From: an uncultured Bacilli bacterium
Lineage (GTDB): Bacteria > Bacillota_I > Bacilli_A > RF39 > UBA660
Assembly: GCA_944358165.1 (NCBI GenBank)
Contig: CALVQS010000003.1
Location: 1 to 35,229, forward strand
Direction: 5' to 3'
Length of the DNA: 35,229 bases
Below the pieces are notes generated by a model. The model was not told where the DNA came from, did no database searches, and worked only from the letters and a program-made list of their open reading frames with translations. Shown here in pieces: positions 30,823 to 35,229 of this stretch; positions within the stretch are counted from its first letter, which is position 1; the number at the start of each line of letters is the position of its first letter. The translations under genes were made by a program, and so were the position numbers.

Positions 30823-31723
30823 CATGTAATAAAGGATGTTTTTCGTATTCTTGTTCTAGTTTTTCGTTTGATAAATGAGTATAAATTTGCGTGGTTGAAA
30901 TATCACTATGACCAAGTAACTCTTGAACCACTCTTAGATCTGCACCATTATTTAGTAGATGAGTCGCAAAGGAATGTCTTAGAATATGAGGACTAATATT
31001 TTTTTTGATTCCTTTTTCTTGGCATAATTTTTTAATGTATTTAAAGAAAGCTTGCCTTGTGATATTCGTGTGTCTAGAACTAATAAATACATATTCACTA
31101 GATTTGGTTCCAAGTAACTCTCCCCTACCAAATTTTAAATATTCTTCTAAAGCAGCAATGGCTGTATCACCAATAGGAACTAGTCTTTCTTTACTACCTT
31201 TTCCAAATACTTTTATTAAATGATCTTCTAAGAATAGATTACTCATGGTTAAATTTACTAATTCACTAATACGCATACCTGTTGCATATAATGTTTCTAA
31301 CATAGCTTTATTCCTTAGTTCATAAGCAGTGCTTGCTCGGATATTTAAGAGATTGTCTACTTCTTCAATCGTTAAATAATCTGGCAGTTTTTTCTCTAAT
31401 TTTGGCATTTTAATTCCATCACAAGGATTTTTAGATATTAGGTTATTTTCTACTAAATATTTATAGAAATTATTAATAGAAGTTAAATATCTTGCTTTGG
31501 TTTTGCTAGATTTGTCGTTTTTACGTAAATACTCTTGAATATCTTCTTTGTTTAAATTTTTAATATTTTTTCCTTTGTAATATTTTGCTAATAAATAAAG
31601 ATCGGTTTTATAAGATTCTCTTGTGTTTTTGCTGGTATTATATTCTGTGCTAATATATTCGTTCATGTATTTATCTAGTTCTTTATTTGTTTTTAAGATT
31701 TCTTCTAGTTCCTCTTTTTTCAC
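30806..31723 (-). CDS. xerD: Tyrosine recombinase XerD-type
   Basis: Resolves chromosome dimers at dif together with a partner. 305 residues: an N-terminal SAM-like DNA-binding domain (YMNEYISTEYNTSKNTRESY) and a catalytic domain with all active residues visible: Arg151 (ATGMRISELVNL), Lys175 (GKGSKERLVPIG), His246 and Arg249 (SPHILRHSFATHLL), His272 (LLGHSDISTTQIY) and nucleophile Tyr281. GTG 31723 is chosen as start because AGGTGAT precedes it. No second Xer lies in the window, so whether this is XerC, XerD or the only recombinase is not certain. Its position 2.7 kb from a dif-like site fits a chromosomal role, though integrases of elements look similar. Confidence 0.85.
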   Translation of the reverse strand: MKKEELEEILKTNKELDKYMNEYISTEYNTSKNTRESYKTDLYLLAKYYKGKNIKNLNKEDIQEYLRKNDKSSKTKARYLTSINNFYKYLVENNLISKNPCDGIKMPKLEKKLPDYLTIEEVDNLLNIRASTAYELRNKAMLETLYATGMRISELVNLTMSNLFLEDHLIKVFGKGSKERLVPIGDTAIAALEEYLKFGRGELLGTKSSEYVFISSRHTNITRQAFFKYIKKLCQEKGIKKNISPHILRHSFATHLLNNGADLRVVQELLGHSDISTTQIYTHLSNEKLEQEYEKHPLLHEKSHH

Positions 31724-31763
31724 TCTTATCACCTATTTTAATTATAGCACAAAAATTTAAATC

Positions 31764-31792
31764 TTGACACGCATACGTTTGTATTATATACT
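31764..31792 (+). promoter_or_regulatory. Strong promoter of the GNAT-rarA-gpsA unit
   Basis: Consensus TTGACA at 31764-31769, a 17-base spacer, and TATACT at 31787-31792. The leader to the ATG at 31833 is about 34 bases. Confidence 0.8.
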
Positions 31793-31832
31793 ATTGTTAG
31801 TTAGAAATTGTATAATTATAGGTAGGTATAGT

Positions 31833-32273
31833 ATGATTAAAAAATTAGATGAATCTTATTATGATGAATTGTATTCTTTAGAAATGGAAATATTTGAATA
31901 TCATCAGAAAAAAAGGCCAAATGATTTTAAAGAAATTCCATTTTCTAAGAATATCTATCATAATTTAGTAAGTTCTGGCCATTATTTGATTTATGGATAT
32001 TTTGTAGAAGAAAAATTAGTTGGAGTTATCTATGCTAATCAAAGAGAAAATATTTATTATATTGATGATGTTGTGGTAAAAAGTACTTATCGGAATCAAG
32101 GGATAGGAACAAATTTATTTAAATGTATTGAACAACAAGCTATAAAAGATAATATTAAGCGAATTGAACTTAGTGTATGGAGTTTTAATGAGAATGCTAT
32201 GCAGTTTTATCAAAAAATTGGTTTTACTCCGAAGGTTATTCGTTATGAAAAAATAATAAAAGAAGAGGTATAA
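31833..32273 (+). CDS. GNAT-family N-acetyltransferase
   Basis: 146 residues. YIDDVVVKSTYRNQGIGTNLF contains the acetyl-CoA loop R-x-x-G-x-G (RNQGIG, 87-92) and IELSVWSFNENAMQFYQKIGF is the terminal GNAT motif B. Related proteins acetylate small molecules, antibiotics or ribosomal proteins; the closest look is to uncharacterised YjcF/RimI-like members, so no substrate is named. The longer open frame begins inside the promoter's TTGACA, so ATG 31833 is used, with AGGTAGG upstream. First gene of an operon; rarA starts two bases after its stop. Confidence 0.85.
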   Translation: MIKKLDESYYDELYSLEMEIFEYHQKKRPNDFKEIPFSKNIYHNLVSSGHYLIYGYFVEEKLVGVIYANQRENIYYIDDVVVKSTYRNQGIGTNLFKCIEQQAIKDNIKRIELSVWSFNENAMQFYQKIGFTPKVIRYEKIIKEEV

Positions 32274-32275
32274 AG

Positions 32276-33475
32276 ATGGAATTACTGGCAAATATGCTTC
32301 GACCTAAATCTTTAGATGAAGTAATTGGACAAAAACATTTGATTGGAGAAGATAAAGTTCTTACAAATTTAGTTAAGAATGGAAAAATATTTTCTATGAT
32401 TCTTTATGGAAAGCCTGGGATTGGAAAGACTAGCATTGCTAATGCTTTAATTCATGAGTTACATATTCGTTCGAAGTTTTTAAATGCTACAACTAATAAT
32501 AAAGCTGATTTTGATATTGCAATTGAAGAAGCAAAAATGTATGGGGAAATGATTTTGGTAATAGATGAAATTCATAGAATGAATAAAGATAAACAAGATA
32601 TTCTGCTTCCTCATATTGAATCTGGTTTGATTATCTTAATTGGGCTTACTACTTCGAATCCTTATCATAAGATTAATCCGGCGATTAGAAGTAGATGTCA
32701 AATTTTTGAATTAAAAGAACTTAGTAATGATGATATTGTGGAAGGACTTAAAAGAGCAAAAGATTATTTGCCAAATTTAAAAATTGATGATGATACTTTA
32801 AAATATATTGCCATGTTATCATCTGGAGATTTTAGATCAGCGATTAATACTTTGGAAGTATCTTATTATGCGACAAATGATCATGTTATTACAATTGATG
32901 ACGTTAAAAAAATCAATAATAAACCGGTATTCTTTCATGATAAAGATGAAGATGGACATTATCAAGTTTTAAGTGCTTTTCAAAAATCGATTCGTGGAAG
33001 TGATGTTGATGCAGCCCTACATTATTTAGCAAGACTTATTGTTGCGGGTGATTTAGATAGTATATACCGAAGAATGAGTGTTATTGCCTATGAAGATATT
33101 GGACTTGCGAATCCAGCGATGGGGCCAAAAGTTATGGCAGCGATTCATGCAGCAGAGCTAGTAGGACTTCCAGAAGCAAGAATTCCTTTGGGACAAGTTG
33201 TAACAGAACTTGCATTATCTCCAAAAAGCAACAGTACCCTACTGGCAATCGATGAGGCAATTAATGATATTAATAAAGGACTTGCTGGAGAAATTCCCAA
33301 ACATATTATTGAGGGTTCTCCTGATTATGTTTATCCTCATAATTTTAAAAATGATTATGTATATCAGGAATATATGCCAGATAAGTTAAAAAATAAAAAA
33401 TATTATCATAAGAAAGATAATAAATACGAAAGTAATTTGAATAGAATATATGATGAAATGAGGAGTGGAAAATGA
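32276..33475 (+). CDS. rarA: Replication-associated recombination protein A (RarA/MgsA)
   Basis: AAA+ clamp-loader-like ATPase that acts at stalled replication forks. Starts LANMLRPKSLDEVIGQKHLIG, typical of RarA. Walker A GKPGIGKTS (45-53), Walker B MILVIDEIHR, sensor TTSNPYHKINPAIRSRCQIF, and the C-terminal tetramerisation domain (AYEDIGLANPAMGPKVMAAIHA). 399 residues, a little shorter than the usual 420-440. Its neighbour tcdA, convergent across gpsA here, is also next to rarA in Bacillus. The 3' end overlaps gpsA (ATGA). Confidence 0.95.
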   Translation: MELLANMLRPKSLDEVIGQKHLIGEDKVLTNLVKNGKIFSMILYGKPGIGKTSIANALIHELHIRSKFLNATTNNKADFDIAIEEAKMYGEMILVIDEIHRMNKDKQDILLPHIESGLIILIGLTTSNPYHKINPAIRSRCQIFELKELSNDDIVEGLKRAKDYLPNLKIDDDTLKYIAMLSSGDFRSAINTLEVSYYATNDHVITIDDVKKINNKPVFFHDKDEDGHYQVLSAFQKSIRGSDVDAALHYLARLIVAGDLDSIYRRMSVIAYEDIGLANPAMGPKVMAAIHAAELVGLPEARIPLGQVVTELALSPKSNSTLLAIDEAINDINKGLAGEIPKHIIEGSPDYVYPHNFKNDYVYQEYMPDKLKNKKYYHKKDNKYESNLNRIYDEMRSGK

Positions 33476-34446
33476 AAATAAGTGTAATTGGAACAGGTAT
33501 TTACGGTACCTCTTTAGCACTTGATATGGTAAGTAATGGACATGATGTTACAATGTGGACTGAAAGTGAAGAATTAGCAAAACATTTTCGTGAAAAACAC
33601 GATTTAAAGCCTATTACAGACGTGTTTATTCCTGATTCAATAAAAGTTACGAATGAACTAAAAGATGCTTTAGAAAACGTTGATTTTGTTGTTTTAGCTA
33701 CATCTGCTAAATATGTCAGAACGACTTGTCAAAATATGAAGAAGTATTTTAATACTTTAACCCCTATTTGTATTGCATCTAAAGGAATTGAAAATGATAC
33801 TTATTCTTTTTTATCTGATATTGTACGAAGTGAATTAAAAGCAAAACATATTGCTGTTATTTCTGGACCTACTTTTGCAGTAGATTTAATCAATAATGAA
33901 CCAGTAGCACTATCTGCTGCCGTAACAAGTAATAAAGCTTTTAAATATACTTTTATGGCTTTTGCTAATGAAAGAGTGAAATTAAGAGAAAATAGAGATT
34001 TATATGGTACTCAACTTTGCGGTAGTATTAAAAATGTGATTGCAATTGCATCAGGAATGCTTGATGGATTAGGTTTTAGTGAGTCTACTAGAGCATTCTT
34101 AATTACGGAATCTATGCATGATATTAAAGAATTGCTTGAAAAAATGGAATGTAACCCTAAAACGATTGTGTCTTTTGCAGGAATTGGCGATTTAATGCTT
34201 ACTGCAGGTTCTCCAAAAAGTAGAAATTATCGTTATGGGAAATTACTTGGTGAGCGAAAAACAAAAGAAGAAATTGATGATTATTTAAAACATAATACGA
34301 CGGAAGGATATTATACCCTACTCTCTATTAAAGGCTTAACTAAAAACAGAAAAATTAAAATGCCAATTATTAATATTATCTATGATATTGCTATTAACGG
34401 GAAAGATCCAGAAGAAATTGTTGATTTTCTTATTACAAAAGCATAA
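33472..34446 (+). CDS. gpsA: Glycerol-3-phosphate dehydrogenase [NAD(P)+]
   Basis: Reduces dihydroxyacetone phosphate to glycerol-3-phosphate, the backbone of membrane lipids. N-terminal Rossmann motif VIGTGIYGTSLALDM (family GxGxxGT), ASKGIEND, the substrate region ISGPTFAVDL, the catalytic lysine segment GSIKNVIAIASGMLDGLG, and the C-terminal FAGIGDLMLTAGSPKSRNYRYG. 324 residues, standard. ATG 33472 has AGGAG upstream within rarA. It ends the GNAT-rarA-gpsA unit. Confidence 0.96.
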   Translation: MKISVIGTGIYGTSLALDMVSNGHDVTMWTESEELAKHFREKHDLKPITDVFIPDSIKVTNELKDALENVDFVVLATSAKYVRTTCQNMKKYFNTLTPICIASKGIENDTYSFLSDIVRSELKAKHIAVISGPTFAVDLINNEPVALSAAVTSNKAFKYTFMAFANERVKLRENRDLYGTQLCGSIKNVIAIASGMLDGLGFSESTRAFLITESMHDIKELLEKMECNPKTIVSFAGIGDLMLTAGSPKSRNYRYGKLLGERKTKEEIDDYLKHNTTEGYYTLLSIKGLTKNRKIKMPIINIIYDIAINGKDPEEIVDFLITKA

Positions 34447-34470
34447 CCTCAAGATTATTCTTGAGGCTTT
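34447..34470. terminator. Bidirectional hairpin between gpsA and tcdA
   Basis: CCTCAAGA (34447-34454) and TCTTGAGG (34459-34466) form an 8-bp stem with a 4-base loop that contains the tcdA stop codon; CTTT follows on the plus strand. The T-tail is short. Confidence 0.6.
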
Positions 34471-35135
34471 ATAATGTCTAAAAATACATAGTTTGCTAAA
34501 TAAATACCAGCGGTTGCGGGCACAAAGATAGCAGAAGCAATCACTTTATCTTTGTTTCTTACTTCTTCTTTACTAAATACAACGGGTATTTTTATATTTA
34601 AGTTTTCTTTTCTTACTAAGTTTCTTAGTTTTTTAGCTAAGGGATCATTTTCGGTTTTATCTAGTGTTGTTATTTGTAAATAGGTTGGATTTAATTTTTT
34701 CCCAGTTCCTAAAGCACTAATTATCTTAATATTTTTTGCTTCTGCATATCTAATTAATTCTACTTTGATAAAAATATCATCACAAGCATCAATAATATAG
34801 TCATAATCATCTTTTATATAGTTCTGAAAATTTTCTTTTGTTAAAAATGCTTTTATACCTTTTAGGTTAAGAGAACTATTTATTTTGTTATATCTATTTA
34901 AAGCTTCATCTACTTTAAAATGATTTATATTTTCTTTATTGGTAATTAATTGTCTATTTAGATTTGATTCATCAATGGTATCTCCATCAATAATCGTAAT
35001 ATTTTCAAATCCACTTCGAACTAAGCATTCTAAAGTAAGGCCACCTACTCCACCAATACCTACTAATAATATTTTAGTATTTTTAATTTTATTTAAGTTT
35101 TCTTCACCAATTAAGGGAATTAATCTTTCAAACAT
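34455..35135 (-). CDS. tcdA: tRNA threonylcarbamoyladenosine dehydratase (TcdA/CsdL, ThiF-like)
   Basis: E1-like enzyme that cyclises t6A37 of tRNA to ct6A using ATP. Nucleotide site KILLVGIGGVGGLTLECLVRSG, IIDGDTIDESNLNRQL (the ThiF/HesA DxDxxxxSNLNRQ motif), DYDYIIDACDDIFIKVELI, and a C-terminal FVPATAGIYLANYVFLDII that matches the YgdL/TcdA group rather than MoeB or ThiF; there is no CxxC zinc site. 226 residues, close to the Bacillus homologue's size. ATG 35133-35135 after GGTGATT. Adjacent to gpsA/rarA as in Bacillus. Confidence 0.85.
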   Translation of the reverse strand: MFERLIPLIGEENLNKIKNTKILLVGIGGVGGLTLECLVRSGFENITIIDGDTIDESNLNRQLITNKENINHFKVDEALNRYNKINSSLNLKGIKAFLTKENFQNYIKDDYDYIIDACDDIFIKVELIRYAEAKNIKIISALGTGKKLNPTYLQITTLDKTENDPLAKKLRNLVRKENLNIKIPVVFSKEEVRNKDKVIASAIFVPATAGIYLANYVFLDIIKPQE

Positions 35136-35152
35136 ATTGAATCACCATGGAT

Positions 35153-35181
35153 ATTATAGCAAATAAAAACCCAGATGGAAA
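35153..35181 (-). promoter_or_regulatory. Candidate promoter of tcdA
   Basis: On the minus strand TTTCCA (35176-35181), a 17-base spacer, and TATAAT (35153-35158). The -35 lies inside the loop and arm of a terminator hairpin, so the two functions overlap. Confidence 0.5.
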
Positions 35182-35191
35182 GTCTATCTGG
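35162..35191 (-). terminator. Leftward intrinsic terminator (proximal)
   Basis: Minus strand: CCAGAT (35186-35191) pairs with ATCTGG (35171-35176), then GTTTTTATTT. Ends a minus-strand transcript arriving from beyond the window. Confidence 0.7.
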
Positions 35192-35195
35192 TGAT

Positions 35196-35216
35196 AAAAA
35201 ACCCGCTCTCGCGAGG
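35196..35216 (-). terminator. Leftward intrinsic terminator (distal)
   Basis: Minus strand: CC-CGC with one bulged U (35211-35216), a GAGA tetraloop (35207-35210), GCGGG (35202-35206), then six T (35196-35201). GC-rich compared with its surroundings; forms a tandem with the proximal terminator. Confidence 0.75.
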
Positions 35217-35229
35217 TGGTAAGAAACAT

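Noticed and set aside
35190..35229. T-box leader on the minus strand ending in GCGGGTTTTTT
   Set aside because: The terminator looks T-box-like, but the conserved AGGGTGG sequence does not precede it in the visible bases; only a plain terminator can be supported.
1..35229. CRISPR arrays, insertion sequences, tRNA or rRNA genes
   Set aside because: No spaced direct repeats, no transposase frames and no cloverleaf or rRNA segments were found on reading either strand.

Overview
The window looks like a chromosomal segment of a low-GC, Gram-positive (Bacilli/Mollicutes-side Firmicutes) bacterium that still has a cell wall, probably an uncultured gut-type lineage; that placement is inference. Supporting it: strongly AT-rich codons; TGA used as stop (tmk, rnfC-like, rarA), so not the Mycoplasma code; murF, a sortase and a sorted surface protein (wall present); and Bacillus-like gene order (dnaG-sigA-trmK-yqfQ-like; rarA next to tcdA).

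Layout: 1-2242 holds the glyA 3' end, tmk and queA. 2290-2839 holds a 52-residue membrane peptide and a one-domain YigZ protein. 2897-6666 is uvrC followed by an unusual RnfC-like/RnfD-like pair without the other Rnf subunits. 6654-9343 is a self-contained surface operon: promoter, leader hairpin, a thioester-domain plus CnaB-repeat adhesin ending in VPKTG, and its sortase. 9408-13158 is the primase/sigma/TrmK cluster closed by a convergent YqfQ-like gene. 13159-13626 has no intact gene: a decayed XRE-type HTH frame, a perfect 11-bp hairpin and a terminator. 13627-15809 encodes a GspF-type pilus platform protein and a prepilin peptidase. 15848-19190 places an amidoligase-family enzyme and an ATP-grasp enzyme either side of trigger factor. 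19292-24055 is lon, murF, mutY. 24083-27748 has a small divergent membrane peptide, a SpoIIM-like membrane protein, mnmA, and an HTH regulator coupled to an eight-cysteine surface-anchored protein.

At 28053-28080 there is a very good match to the Bacillus-type dif site (the XerD arm TTATGTAAACT and the central TATATA are exact), set in a roughly 400-bp gene-free AT-rich stretch with large palindromes. Left of it nearly every gene is on the + strand. Right of it the strand switches: a type II restriction-modification pair, a ZIP metal transporter and a XerD-type recombinase are on the minus strand, and the rest is mixed (a basic 39-residue peptide, GNAT-rarA-gpsA on +, tcdA on minus). The window therefore probably spans the replication terminus, with an R-M module beside dif.

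The observations most worth follow-up are the dif/terminus region, the orphan RnfC/RnfD pair whose expected flavin-threonine position is valine, the amidoligase/ATP-grasp neighbourhood, and the sortase lacking the usual arginine near its C-terminus.
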